Below are positions 1 to 8,122 of a DNA stretch of 42,390 nt, one piece after another. This DNA comes from Paracoccus sp. (in: a-proteobacteria). Lineage in GTDB: Bacteria > Pseudomonadota > Alphaproteobacteria > Rhodobacterales > Rhodobacteraceae. The stretch is taken from NCBI RefSeq assembly GCF_030604785.1, contig NZ_JAUVVF010000031.1:1-42390 (forward strand), written 5' to 3'. Within the stretch, counting starts at the first letter, position 1; the number at the start of each line of letters is the position of its first letter. The translations under genes and the position numbers were made by a program. The notes under the pieces are model-generated. The model searched no databases and was not told the origin of the DNA. It saw only the letters and a list, made by a program, of their open reading frames with translations.

Positions 1-2
1 AG

Positions 3-785
3 GCCGGGGTCGAGCTGTTCGTCCGCCGCGCCAAGCCCATGCGGCTGTCGGCGGCGGGGATGCGCCTTCTGCGGCTGGCCGAGCAGGTGCTGCCCATGGT
101 CGCCGCCACCGAGGCCGAGTTCAAGGGTGTCGAGGCGGGCCGGATCGGTCGTCTGCACATCGCGATGGAGTGTCATGCCTGTTTCGACTGGCTTCTGCCG
201 GTTCTGGACATCTTCCGCCGCGCCTGGCCGGATGTGGATGTCGACATCCGCCAGCGCCTGGCCTTTGGCGCGCTGCCCGCCCTGGTGCGCGAAGAGGTCG
301 ATCTGGTCATCTCGTCCGATCCCGAGGATCTGCCTGACGTGACCTTCCAGGCGCTATTCGATTACGCGCCGACGCTGGTCGTGCCGACGGGGCATCCGCT
401 GGTCGCCAAGGGCTACGCCGACCCGGCCGATCTGGCGGCCGAGACGCTGATCACCTATCCGATGGACCGCGCGCGGCTGGACGTGTTCAGCCAATTCCTG
501 ACCCCCGCAGGGATCGAGCCCGCCCGCCAGCGCACGGTCGAGCTGACCGCCGTGGCGCTGATGCTGGTCGCCTCGGGGCGCGGGGTGGCGGTGATGCCCG
601 ACTGGGTGCTGCGGCGCGAGGCGGCGAACCCGGAACTGGCGCTGCTGCCGCTTGGGCCGCAGGGCATCCGGCGCAGGCTTTACGCAGCGGTGCGGAGTGG
701 CGATCTGGCGCAGCCCTATATGGCGCATGTCCTGCGACTGTCGCGGACCGAGCCGTTGCGGATGCTGCGCGGCGCCGCCAGCTAG
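3..785 (+). CDS. metR: LysR-family regulator, MetR-like, 5' end cut by window
   Basis: This is a partial LysR-type transcriptional regulator. The frame is open from the first bases of the window, and only the end of the DNA-binding helix-turn-helix is present (ELFVRRAKPMRLSAAG), followed by the linker helix and the complete effector-binding domain. The segment ECHACFDWLLPVLDIF, then DLVISSDP, the FDY...LVVPTGHPL stretch and LITYPMDRARLDVF, closely resemble MetR, the homocysteine-responsive activator of methionine synthesis genes. MetR normally lies divergent from metE, but the upstream side is outside the window, so the target gene cannot be seen. About 260 residues remain, so some 40-50 N-terminal residues are missing. 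The family call is firm; the MetR subtype is inferred from residue similarity. Confidence 0.85.
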   Translation, partial: AGVELFVRRAKPMRLSAAGMRLLRLAEQVLPMVAATEAEFKGVEAGRIGRLHIAMECHACFDWLLPVLDIFRRAWPDVDVDIRQRLAFGALPALVREEVDLVISSDPEDLPDVTFQALFDYAPTLVVPTGHPLVAKGYADPADLAAETLITYPMDRARLDVFSQFLTPAGIEPARQRTVELTAVALMLVASGRGVAVMPDWVLRREAANPELALLPLGPQGIRRRLYAAVRSGDLAQPYMAHVLRLSRTEPLRMLRGAAS

Positions 786-860
786 GGCCGGACGCCTGCC
801 GCTTGGCTTTCCGGCGCGCCTGCCCTATGACGCGCCCAACCCCTATTCCCGGAGCATGTG

Positions 861-1649
861 ATGGCAAGCGCCAATCTGAACGTCATGATCAAGGCCGCCC
901 GCAAGGCCGGGCGCGCGCTGGTCAAGGATTTCCGCGAGGTCGAGAACCTGCAGGTCAGCGTCAAGGGTGCGGGCGATTTCGTCACCCGCGCCGACCGCGA
1001 GGCCGAGCGTCTGATCAAGGAAGAACTGCGCGGCGCACGCCCCAGCTATGGCTGGCTGGGCGAGGAGACCGGCGCAGAGGATGGCGATGACCCCACCCGC
1101 CGCTGGCTGGTCGATCCGCTGGACGGCACGACGAACTTCCTGCACGGCCTGCCGCATTGGGCCGTCAGCATCGCGCTGGAACACAAGGGCGAGATCGTCG
1201 CCGCCGTCATCTTCGACGCGGCCAAGGACGAATTGTTCGTGGCCGAAAAGGGCGGGGGTGCCTTCATGAACGATCAGCGGCTGCGCGTCTCGGGGCGCAC
1301 GCGGCTGGCCGATTCGGTGTTTGCCACGGGCATTCCCCATTCCGGCACCGGCCCGCTGCCCGCCATGATCCAGGACCTGGCACAGCTGATGCCGACGGCG
1401 GCGGGCGTGCGGGGCTTCGGTTCTGCGGCGCTGAACCTGGCCTATGTCGCCTCGGGGCGGTTCGACGGTTACTGGGAACGCGGCACCAAGCCCTGGGACG
1501 TGGCCGCAGGCATCCTGATGGTGCGCGAGGCGGGCGGTTTCGTCCAGGGCATCCGCGACGGCGACAACCCGCTGGAATCGGGCCGCATCATCGCCGCGAA
1601 CCCGACCCTGCTCGAGCCTTTCGCCAAGATCATCCGCGCCCGCGACTAG
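861..1649 (+). CDS. suhB: Inositol monophosphatase family protein (SuhB-like)
   Basis: This is a Mg2+-dependent phosphatase of the inositol monophosphatase family, 262 residues, the usual length. The metal site is visible as GWLGEETG (Glu ligands) and WLVDPLDGTTNFLHG (the DPxDGT signature), and the C-terminal signature is ERGTKPWDVAAG. It hydrolyses inositol-1-phosphate and related sugar phosphates; in several proteobacteria the SuhB member also acts with the rRNA transcription complex. I chose the ATG at 861 because a GGAG at 851-854 lies 6 bases upstream; an in-frame GTG at 858 would be too close. It stands alone on the plus strand and is followed by tandem inverted repeats. Physiological substrate and SuhB subtype are not decided by sequence alone. 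Confidence 0.88.
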   Translation: MASANLNVMIKAARKAGRALVKDFREVENLQVSVKGAGDFVTRADREAERLIKEELRGARPSYGWLGEETGAEDGDDPTRRWLVDPLDGTTNFLHGLPHWAVSIALEHKGEIVAAVIFDAAKDELFVAEKGGGAFMNDQRLRVSGRTRLADSVFATGIPHSGTGPLPAMIQDLAQLMPTAAGVRGFGSAALNLAYVASGRFDGYWERGTKPWDVAAGILMVREAGGFVQGIRDGDNPLESGRIIAANPTLLEPFAKIIRARD

Positions 1650-1682
1650 GCCGCAACAGGCGCGGCCTTGCAGGACGTGCAA
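1648..1682 (+). terminator. Tandem hairpins after suhB-like gene
   Basis: Two inverted repeats follow each other directly. AGGCCGC (1648-1654) pairs with GCGGCCT (1662-1668), and TTGCA (1668-1672) pairs with TGCAA (1678-1682). The first begins in the stop codon of the phosphatase gene. There is no T-run after either, so this is at best a weak or factor-assisted terminator or an mRNA-end stabiliser. Confidence 0.3.
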
Positions 1683-1748
1683 GGCGGCGCGTGGCTTGAC
1701 CTTGGGACAGGCGGGGCGCAGACCGGGCGCGACCCGAAAGGCGCGCCC

Positions 1749-2735
1749 ATGTCCGACGACCGATCCCACCCGCCCTATGCCGCATCGGCCGCCACGGCGT
1801 CGGCACCGCCTCCGATCCCGCCGGTGACGCCGCCTCCGCCGCGCGACCGCCCCGGGCTGGCGATCATCCTGATGTGCGCGGTCAGCTTCATCTTCGCGCT
1901 GCAGGACCTGTTCTCGCGCATTCTGGGGGGCGAATATCCGCCCGTCCTGATCGTGATGATCCGCTACTGGGTCTTTGCGGTCTTCGTGATCGCGCTGGTC
2001 TCGCGCCAGCCGGGCGGGCTGCGCCGGGCGATCCGCACCAAGCGCCCGCTGACCCAGATCGCGCGCGGCGTGATCCTGGCCTTCGAGGTGATGATCATGG
2101 TCGAGGCCTTCGTGCGGCTGGGCCTGATCGAGACCCATGCCGTCTTTGCCGTCTATCCCTTGCTGGTCGCGGCGCTGAGCGGCCCGGTTCTGGGCGAGCG
2201 CGTCGGCTGGCGCCGGTGGAGCGCCATCGGCATCGGCTTCGCGGGGATCCTGGTGATCCTGAATCCCGGCGGCGGCGTCCTGACAATCGAGGCGCTGCTG
2301 CCTTTGATCGCCGCGCTGCTCTTCGCGCTATATGGCCTGCTGACGCGGCATGTCTCGCGCGATGATCCGGCGATGGTCAGCTTCTTCTGGACGGGCATTG
2401 CGGGGGCGGTGGCGATCACGCTGGCCGGGATCTGGGAATGGCAGTGGCTGGCCCCGATGGACTGGGTCTGGATGGGGCTGCTCTGTGTCTGCGGGATGAC
2501 CTCGCATTACCTGATGATCCGCAGCTACGAGATGGCCGAGGCCTCGGTCCTGCAGCCCTTCGCCTATACGCAGCTTGTCTGGGTCAGCATCATCGGCGTG
2601 CTGGTCTTTGCCGAAAGCCTGCGCCCGAATGTCGTCGTTGGCACGGTGATCGTGGTCGCGGCGGGGATCTTCACTCTGCTTCGGCAGCGGCTGAGATCAC
2701 GGCAGGCCAGTCGGGCGGCAGGACCGGACCGATAA
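1749..2735 (+). CDS. EamA/DMT-family transporter
   Basis: This encodes a 328-residue inner-membrane protein of the drug/metabolite transporter superfamily. After a soluble, proline-rich N-terminus (residues 1-35, with runs such as PPPIPPVTPPPPRDRPG) come about ten hydrophobic helices arranged as two EamA repeats, ending in an arginine-rich cytoplasmic tail. Typical features are the first helix AIILMCAVSFIFALQDLFSR and the repeat-end segment VLGERVGWRRWSAIGIGFAGI. Substrates in this family vary (amino acids, purines, metabolites) and cannot be inferred here. The ATG at 1749 is preceded by a modest AAAGG. The 3' end overlaps the opposite-strand lytic transglycosylase gene by 65 bp. Confidence 0.88.
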   Translation: MSDDRSHPPYAASAATASAPPPIPPVTPPPPRDRPGLAIILMCAVSFIFALQDLFSRILGGEYPPVLIVMIRYWVFAVFVIALVSRQPGGLRRAIRTKRPLTQIARGVILAFEVMIMVEAFVRLGLIETHAVFAVYPLLVAALSGPVLGERVGWRRWSAIGIGFAGILVILNPGGGVLTIEALLPLIAALLFALYGLLTRHVSRDDPAMVSFFWTGIAGAVAITLAGIWEWQWLAPMDWVWMGLLCVCGMTSHYLMIRSYEMAEASVLQPFAYTQLVWVSIIGVLVFAESLRPNVVVGTVIVVAAGIFTLLRQRLRSRQASRAAGPDR

Positions 2736-4743
2736 ACCGCGCCGGGTTCGGGGCGGGCCGCGCCGACAAGGCCAGCGTCAGCCGCAGCGGAGGCGGCGGC
2801 ATCATCCCCCCTCCCGACAGGTCCCAACGCGGCACGATCGGCGCCGGCCGGCCATGGATGCGCGAGCGATAGACCGGCAGCGCCTCGGCCACGCGCATGA
2901 CATAGTTGCGCGTCTCGTCGAAGGGGATCAGTTCGACCCACTCGACCGGGTCGGCACCCCTGCGGATATCGCCGAAGTCCCCGATCCAGCGCGCCGGGCG
3001 GCCCGGCCCGGCATTGTAGCCCGCCGCGATCAGCGCGACCGAGGGGCCGAAGCGGTCCGTCAGGTCCAGCAGGTATTGCGAACCGATCCGGGCGTTGTAG
3101 GCCGCGTCCCCGGACAGCCGCGCGGGATCGTAGGGCAGGCCGATCTGGCGCGCGACCTGTTCGGCGGTCGCGGGCATGACCTGCATCAGACCTTGCGCGC
3201 CTACGGGACTGGAGGCCGTGTGGTTGAATTCCGATTCCTGCCGCGCAATAGCCATGACCAGTTCCGGGGGCGGGCCCAGATCCTCGGTCTCTAGCCCGGT
3301 CAGGGGGAAATGTGCGACGGGCCAGATCACGCCCTGATTGGCCGATTGCTTGGCCAGCCGCAGCCCGTGCCAAGGATAGCCCGCCTCGTACATCAGGCGC
3401 GACATGCGGGCGATATCCTCGGGGGCGGCATCCTGCGCCAGATGCAGGAAGAAGCGCTGCGCCTCGGCGGCGCGGCCTGTCGCCAGCAGCCACAGGCCCG
3501 CGCGATAGACCGCATTGTCGGCCAGGGCCGCGCCGCGCCAATCGGGCAAGGTGTCATGGGCGGGGCCGGGGATGGCGTAATCCGCGGGCAGAGGGACGCC
3601 CGCGCGTTCGGCGGCCAATTGGCCGTAATAGACGCCCGGCCAAGCGGCGGCGCGGCGGAAGGCGGCTTCGGCCTCTGCCGGGTCGTCCAGCGCCTCATGC
3701 GCGCGGCCCTGCCAGTAATGCGCCCGCGCCAGGCTGATCGCGCTGCCGACCACGGTTTCAAGATGGCGGAAATGATCCAGCGCACGGGCCGGATCGCCGG
3801 TCCGCAGCGCGGCCCAGCCCGCCAGCCATTCCAGATCGGCATAGTGGCGGTTGTCGGGGGTCAGGAAATGCGGCGTGGCCAGTTCCAGCGCCCGTTGCCA
3901 GTCGCCGTTCCGCATCGCCAGCCGAGTGTAATCGACCCGCATCGAGGCCCATTGTGCCGGATCGCGCAGCGCCTCGGCGCTGGTCGAGGCTTCCAGCATC
4001 AGCGCCTGCGCCCCGTCATGCATCCGCGCGCCGACGCGCCACAGATAGCGGTCCATCGTCAGGCCGGGATCGGCCCGCGCCTCGTCGGACAGGGCCAGGA
4101 TCAGCGCGTCCACCCCCTCGCGCCCGGCTTGCAGGGCAATGCGGGCGGCGGGCAGGGCGCGGTCCTCTTCGGGCAGCCGGTCCAGCAGGCGTTCGGCCTG
4201 TTCCCATTGGCGGCGGTCCAGCATCCGCGTGATCCGCTCGGGGATCAGGGGAACCAGCGCATCGGGATGGGCGGCCAGCAACGCGGCCTCGTCGGCGGGC
4301 TCCAGCGGCGTCTCGATGACGAAGCGCGCGAGTTCGGCCTCGGCTTCGGCGGGGGGCAGGGCGGCGATCAGCGCCTCGTGGGCGCGCAGGGTGGCGGGCC
4401 GGCGATCGGCGAACCAGATCGCGGCCTCGTCCGGGGTCAGCGGGCGAAGCTTGCCGTCGCCGCGCTGCCGGATCTGGTCAAGGCCGGGCCAGTCGGGATT
4501 GCGGGCCACGAAATCCAGGAAATCGGTGAAGTCGCCATGGCCCGCGCGCAGGGCCTGCCAGCCGATCAGCGCCTCGGCCAGGGGGCCTGCGCGCTGCGCG
4601 GCGGCGCGCGCGGTCGTCCAGTCGCGGGCATCGGCGGCGGCCAGCGCCAGCGCCATTGCGCCGGGTTCCTCGGCCCGCACGGGGGCGGCCAGCGGCAGGG
4701 TCGCCAGCATCGCGGCCAGCATCATGTCACGCAGAAGTCGCAT
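2671..4743 (-). CDS. slt: Soluble lytic murein transglycosylase (Slt-type)
   Basis: This is a periplasmic enzyme that cleaves the MurNAc-GlcNAc bond of peptidoglycan to leave 1,6-anhydro-MurNAc. The 690-residue product starts with a signal peptide (hydrophobic stretch 8-20, likely cleavage after PVRA near residue 24). A long alpha-helical superhelical region follows, rich in TPR-like alanine helices. The C-terminal SLT catalytic domain has ARQESEFN with catalytic Glu503, GLMQVMP, and AAGYNAGPGR. The start at 4743 gives a normal signal peptide; the frame is open further upstream but that would run through the dapA region. It is divergent from dapA (118-bp gap) and its last 65 bp run antisense to the transporter gene. 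Confidence 0.92.
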   Translation of the reverse strand: MRLLRDMMLAAMLATLPLAAPVRAEEPGAMALALAAADARDWTTARAAAQRAGPLAEALIGWQALRAGHGDFTDFLDFVARNPDWPGLDQIRQRGDGKLRPLTPDEAAIWFADRRPATLRAHEALIAALPPAEAEAELARFVIETPLEPADEAALLAAHPDALVPLIPERITRMLDRRQWEQAERLLDRLPEEDRALPAARIALQAGREGVDALILALSDEARADPGLTMDRYLWRVGARMHDGAQALMLEASTSAEALRDPAQWASMRVDYTRLAMRNGDWQRALELATPHFLTPDNRHYADLEWLAGWAALRTGDPARALDHFRHLETVVGSAISLARAHYWQGRAHEALDDPAEAEAAFRRAAAWPGVYYGQLAAERAGVPLPADYAIPGPAHDTLPDWRGAALADNAVYRAGLWLLATGRAAEAQRFFLHLAQDAAPEDIARMSRLMYEAGYPWHGLRLAKQSANQGVIWPVAHFPLTGLETEDLGPPPELVMAIARQESEFNHTASSPVGAQGLMQVMPATAEQVARQIGLPYDPARLSGDAAYNARIGSQYLLDLTDRFGPSVALIAAGYNAGPGRPARWIGDFGDIRRGADPVEWVELIPFDETRNYVMRVAEALPVYRSRIHGRPAPIVPRWDLSGGGMMPPPPLRLTLALSARPAPNPARFIGPVLPPDWPAVISAAAEAE

Positions 4744-4789
4744 CACCACCCTGTGTCGCGGCCAAAGCCCGCCGATGCAATACACATCC

Positions 4790-4818
4790 TTGGCAAGTGC
4801 CGCGCCCCCCGCTAGTGA
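4790..4818 (+). promoter_or_regulatory. Possible dapA promoter
   Basis: TTGGCA at 4790-4795 and TAGTGA at 4813-4818 are separated by 17 bases, a spacing that fits a housekeeping sigma-70 promoter. A good Shine-Dalgarno AAGGAG precedes the dapA ATG. The match to the -10 consensus is only partial. Confidence 0.4.
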
Positions 4819-4860
4819 GAGCGGCGCAACCAACCCCGATATACCACCAAGGAGCGTGTC

Positions 4861-5736
4861 ATGTTCAAAGGGTCTATGCCAGCCCTCGTCACGCCGTTCA
4901 CCCCGGACGGCGAGCTGGATCTGGACGCGCTCAAGAAGCTGGTCGAATGGCATCTGGACCAGGGCAGCCACGGCATCGTGCCGGTCGGCACCACCGGCGA
5001 AAGCCCGACCCTGACCCATGACGAACACCGCCTGGTCATCGAGGAAGTCGTGCGCGCGGTCGATGGCCGCATTCCGGTGATCGCGGGGGCGGGGTCGAAC
5101 TCGACCCGCGAGGGGATCGGGCTGCTGCAGCACGCCGCCAGCGTCGGCGCGGATGCCGGGCTGGTCGTCACGCCCTATTACAACAAGCCCACCCAGGCCG
5201 GCCTGATCGCGCATTACACCGCCCTGACCGAAGCCTGCGACCTGCCGATCGTGATCTACAACATTCCCGGCCGTTCGGTCGTGGACATGACTCCCGAGAC
5301 GATGGGCATTCTGGCGCAGCTGCCCACGATCATCGGCGTCAAGGACGCGACCGGCAAGCTGGAGCGCGTGAGCCTGCAGCGCATGACCTGCGGTCCGGAT
5401 TTCGTGCAGCTGTCGGGCGAGGATGCGACCGCGCTTGGCTTCAACGCGCATGGCGGCGTGGGCTGCATCAGCGTCACCGCGAATGTCGCGCCGCGTCTCT
5501 GCGCGCTGTTCCAGGAGGCGACCTTGCGCGGCGATTACCGCACCGCGCTGGAATATCAGGACCGTCTGATGCCGCTGCATCACGCGATCTTTCTTGAACC
5601 GGGGCTGGTCGGCGCGAAATACGCGATGTCGCGGCTGGGCCTGTGCAATGAACGGGTGCGCCTGCCGTTGACGCCGCTCAGCGACGGGGTGCGCCGCCAG
5701 ATTGATGCCGCGATGGAGCATGCGGGTCTGCTCTGA
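4861..5736 (+). CDS. dapA: 4-hydroxy-tetrahydrodipicolinate synthase
   Basis: DapA condenses pyruvate with aspartate semialdehyde in the first committed step of the diaminopimelate/lysine pathway, in the cytoplasm. The 291-residue product is full length. Visible residues include the substrate loop [11 protein letters not shown] (Thr43-Thr44 with Gly45), Tyr133 in IYNIPGR with Arg138, and the Schiff-base lysine Lys161 in IIGVKDATG. The start has an AAGGAG ribosome site about 7 bases upstream. It is transcribed alone on the plus strand and is divergent from slt, pairing a peptidoglycan precursor enzyme with a peptidoglycan-cleaving enzyme. dapF, later in the same pathway, is at 21536. Confidence 0.97.
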   Translation: MFKGSMPALVTPFTPDGELDLDALKKLVEWHLDQGSHGIVPVGTTGESPTLTHDEHRLVIEEVVRAVDGRIPVIAGAGSNSTREGIGLLQHAASVGADAGLVVTPYYNKPTQAGLIAHYTALTEACDLPIVIYNIPGRSVVDMTPETMGILAQLPTIIGVKDATGKLERVSLQRMTCGPDFVQLSGEDATALGFNAHGGVGCISVTANVAPRLCALFQEATLRGDYRTALEYQDRLMPLHHAIFLEPGLVGAKYAMSRLGLCNERVRLPLTPLSDGVRRQIDAAMEHAGLL

Positions 5737-5828
5737 TCATCTTTCGGGCAGGATATCGCGCATTTGTCGCATGGTCTTTTCAAACCCCTCGGCGAAGCTC
5801 ATATTGAGCCCAAGGAGAGGAGTCGCCC

Positions 5829-6002
5829 ATGCCGCTGCCGCATTTCCTTCTGCTGATCGCCGCGGTCATCCTGGCTGCCGGGCTGACCCTCTGGGCGACC
5901 TTCGCCTCGGGCGTGCCGCTGGCGGTTCTGGCGCTGGTCGCGCTTGGCGCCGCGCTGGTCCTGCATCTGGGGCCGCGTGACCATCGCGACCCGCATGCCT
6001 GA
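5829..6002 (+). CDS. Small membrane protein, 57 residues
   Basis: This short reading frame codes for a 57-residue protein that I do not recognise by name. It has two hydrophobic helices, one from HFLLLIAAVILAAGLTLW and one from VPLAVLALVALGAALVL, followed by a short basic, histidine-containing tail (GPRDHRDPHA). A strong Shine-Dalgarno run AAGGAGAGG lies about 9 bases before the ATG, which is the best evidence that it is real. Its stop codon ends at 6002, immediately next to the stop of the convergent HNH gene at 6003. It may be co-transcribed with dapA (92-bp gap). Function unknown. Confidence 0.65.
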   Translation: MPLPHFLLLIAAVILAAGLTLWATFASGVPLAVLALVALGAALVLHLGPRDHRDPHA

Positions 6003-6602
6003 TCAGCTTTCCAGCTCGGCATCCCAGTAGAGGTAATCCATCCAGCTGTCATGCAGGTGGTTCGGCGGAAAGCGCCGCCCGACTGCATGCATCTCTTCGG
6101 GGGTGGGCTGGCGCGGCTTGCGGCGCAGGCTCATGCCGGAATGGCGCAGGCTGCGATTGGCCTTTTTCAGGTTGCAGGGCGAACAGGCCGCCACGACGTT
6201 TTCCCAGCTGGTCACACCCCCGCGCGAGCGTGGCACCACATGGTCAAAGGTCAGGTCGCCCTTGGCCCCGCAATACTGGCAGCAGAATTCGTCCCGCAGA
6301 AAAAGATTGAAGCGCGTGAATGCCACGCGCTTCTGGGGTCTGACATAATCCTTCAGAACGACGACCGAGGGGATCCGGAAGACCTGCCTCTGACTTCGCA
6401 CCACCTCGTCATATTCGGCGATGATGCTGACCCGGTCCAGAAAGACGGCCTTGATCGCCTCTTGCCAAGGCCACAGCGACAGGGGGTAATAGCTCAGCGG
6501 GCGGTAATCGGCATTGAGCACCAGGGCGGGGTGGTGGCGCAACGCCGCAGGCTCGCGCACGAACTGGGTCCGGAATTCTGTCTGATGATGGTCGTCCAGC
6601 AT
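6003..6602 (-). CDS. HNH endonuclease
   Basis: This is a 199-residue HNH-family nuclease. The C-terminal half holds the zinc-stabilised HNH fold: CQYCGAKGDLTFDHVVPRS with Cys108, Cys111 and His121, then WENVVAACSPCN with Asn135, Cys140 and Cys143. The N-terminal half (LVLNADYRPLSYYPLSLW) is typical of the stand-alone HNH proteins common in alphaproteobacteria, whose physiological role is not established. I chose the ATG at 6602 because an AGGA sits 8 bases upstream; an in-frame extension to 6647 lacks such a site. It is not next to a methylase or phage gene, so there is no sign of a restriction system. Confidence 0.88.
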   Translation of the reverse strand: MLDDHHQTEFRTQFVREPAALRHHPALVLNADYRPLSYYPLSLWPWQEAIKAVFLDRVSIIAEYDEVVRSQRQVFRIPSVVVLKDYVRPQKRVAFTRFNLFLRDEFCCQYCGAKGDLTFDHVVPRSRGGVTSWENVVAACSPCNLKKANRSLRHSGMSLRRKPRQPTPEEMHAVGRRFPPNHLHDSWMDYLYWDAELES

Positions 6603-6661
6603 GTCGCCCGTCCTGCCTGCCCCGCAGATCGGCCGGGGGCATCCCACAGATCCATGGGCCG

Positions 6662-6689
6662 ACTATATATCGTGCAAGCCGTGTGGCAA
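6662..6689 (-). promoter_or_regulatory. Possible promoter of the HNH gene
   Basis: On the minus strand TTGCCA (6684-6689) and TATAGT (6662-6667) are 16 bases apart, about 60 bases before the chosen start. The surrounding 237-bp gap (6603-6839) is AT-richer here than its neighbours and shows no other coding signal. Confidence 0.4.
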
Positions 6690-6839
6690 GCCTCTGCATC
6701 TATAGCGGCCAGCATGACAGATAGCCGCATCAGGTAACAGCGCCATGACGCGCCGTGCCTGAAATTGCGGCAGTTCCTGTCGGGGCAGGGGGCGGACGGC
6801 GACCGGATCGGCTGCGCGCCCGGGCTGTGATCGGGGGCT

Positions 6840-7496
6840 TCAGGATTGCAGCTTGTCGCGGATGAAGGCCAGGGCCACCGACAATCCGTCGGGCGAGATG
6901 CCGTGGCCGGTTCCCTTCATCACATGGCCATAGACGGTGAAGCCCGCCGCCATCAGCGCGTTGCCGGCAAGACCCATATCCTCGAACGGAACCATCTGGT
7001 CCTCGTCGCCATGGACCAGCAGCACGGGCGGCTTGACGCGGGCCTCGGCCTCCAGCGTCTCGGGCGCAAGAAGCCGCCCCGAGAAGCCGACGATCCCGGC
7101 CACGGCCTTGTCGCGGCGGGGCGCGACATGCAGCGCCATCATCGTGCCCTGGCTGAAACCCACCAGCACCAGCCGGTCCGGCGTCAGCCCCTCATCGGCC
7201 AGCACGCTGTCGATATAGGCGTCCAGCATCCCCAACGAACGCTCCATCGAGGAACGCGCATCGGCCTCGGACGAGCCGTCCAGCCAGGGGATCGGAAACC
7301 ACTGATAGCCCATCGGATTGTTCCGGCAGGGCTCGGGCGCGTTCGGGGCGAAGAAGGCCGTGCGCGGCAGGTGCGGCGCCAGGGGATCGGCCAGACCCAG
7401 AAGGTCGGCACCGTCCGCGCCATAGCCGTGCAGGAAGATCACCGCCGAATCCGCCTGTTGCGGACCCTTGCGGTCGGATGTCAGTCGGTCGGTCAT
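6840..7496 (-). CDS. Carboxylesterase/phospholipase, alpha/beta hydrolase
   Basis: This is a 218-residue serine hydrolase of the phospholipase/carboxylesterase family (Abhydrolase_2). The oxyanion-hole segment IFLHGYGADGADL is at 20-32, the nucleophile is Ser115 in LVGFSQGTM, the acid is Asp166 in HGDEDQMVP and the base is His198 in GTGHGIS, so the triad is intact. Proteins of this family hydrolyse short-chain carboxyl esters; the natural substrate is unknown. It is the last gene of a minus-strand gntR-alkA-esterase group and its start overlaps the alkA stop by ATGA. No signal peptide is visible, so it is likely cytoplasmic. Confidence 0.88.
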   Translation of the reverse strand: MTDRLTSDRKGPQQADSAVIFLHGYGADGADLLGLADPLAPHLPRTAFFAPNAPEPCRNNPMGYQWFPIPWLDGSSEADARSSMERSLGMLDAYIDSVLADEGLTPDRLVLVGFSQGTMMALHVAPRRDKAVAGIVGFSGRLLAPETLEAEARVKPPVLLVHGDEDQMVPFEDMGLAGNALMAAGFTVYGHVMKGTGHGISPDGLSVALAFIRDKLQS

Positions 7497-8119
7497 GTCA
7501 CTCCCTCGCGGCCCTTGGCCAGCCGGTAATAGGCCCAGAGCCCCCGCGCCGCAACCGCCCGCCAGGGCCGCCAGGGTTCGGCCAGCACCCGCAGCGTTGG
7601 GGGACCGGGCCGCTCGGGCAGCCGGTAAAGCAGCCGCGCGCCTTCCTGCAGGGCCAGATCGCCCGCCGCGAAGACATCGGCGCGGCCAAGCGCGAATTTC
7701 AGGTAGATCTCGGCCGTCCAGACCCCCACGCCGGGCAAGGCGGTCAGGCGGGCGATCGCCTCGTCATCGGGCAGGGCGGCCAGCCCGTCCCAGTCCAGCC
7801 CCGCCTCGGCGATGGCGGCCAGATAGCGCGCCTTGGGCCGCGACAGGCCGGCCGCGCGCAGGTCGTCGGGCGTGGCGGCCCGGATCGCCGCCTCGGAGAA
7901 CAGGCCCGCCGCCTCGAGCCGCGCCCGGATCGAGGCGGCCGCCGCGACCGAGATCTGCTGCCCGATGATCGCATCGGCCATCGCGGCGAAACCGGCCTCG
8001 CGGCGGCGCAGGGGCAGGGGATCAATCAGCGGCAGGACCTCGGCCCAGACGGGACAGACGCGCGCCAGATGGGCGGCGCCCTCGGCCAGATCAGCCTCGG
8101 TCCGGATCAGGCGGATCAC
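7493..8119 (-). CDS. alkA: DNA-3-methyladenine glycosylase, HhH-GPD family
   Basis: This is a base-excision-repair glycosylase that removes alkylated purines. The 208-residue product has the helix-hairpin-helix LPGVGVWTAEIYL (128-140) followed by the catalytic aspartate Asp154 in FAAGDLALQEG; the segment AIIGQQISVAAA is also diagnostic. It is the short AlkA/MAG form lacking the N-terminal domain of E. coli AlkA, like many alphaproteobacterial homologues. It sits between a GntR-family regulator (3-bp gap upstream) and an esterase (4-bp overlap downstream), so the three are probably one transcript. Nothing shows adaptive-response regulation by Ada. Confidence 0.9.
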   Translation of the reverse strand: MIRLIRTEADLAEGAAHLARVCPVWAEVLPLIDPLPLRRREAGFAAMADAIIGQQISVAAAASIRARLEAAGLFSEAAIRAATPDDLRAAGLSRPKARYLAAIAEAGLDWDGLAALPDDEAIARLTALPGVGVWTAEIYLKFALGRADVFAAGDLALQEGARLLYRLPERPGPPTLRVLAEPWRPWRAVAARGLWAYYRLAKGREGVT

Positions 8120-8122
8120 GGC

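Noticed and set aside
843..2138. 431-residue open frame on the minus strand across the phosphatase gene
   Set aside because: It is antisense to a conserved gene, rich in Arg/His/Asp/Gly low-complexity sequence and has no motif; it is a by-product of high GC content.
6003..6602. HNH gene as part of a restriction-modification or homing system
   Set aside because: There is no methyltransferase, intron, intein or phage gene beside it.
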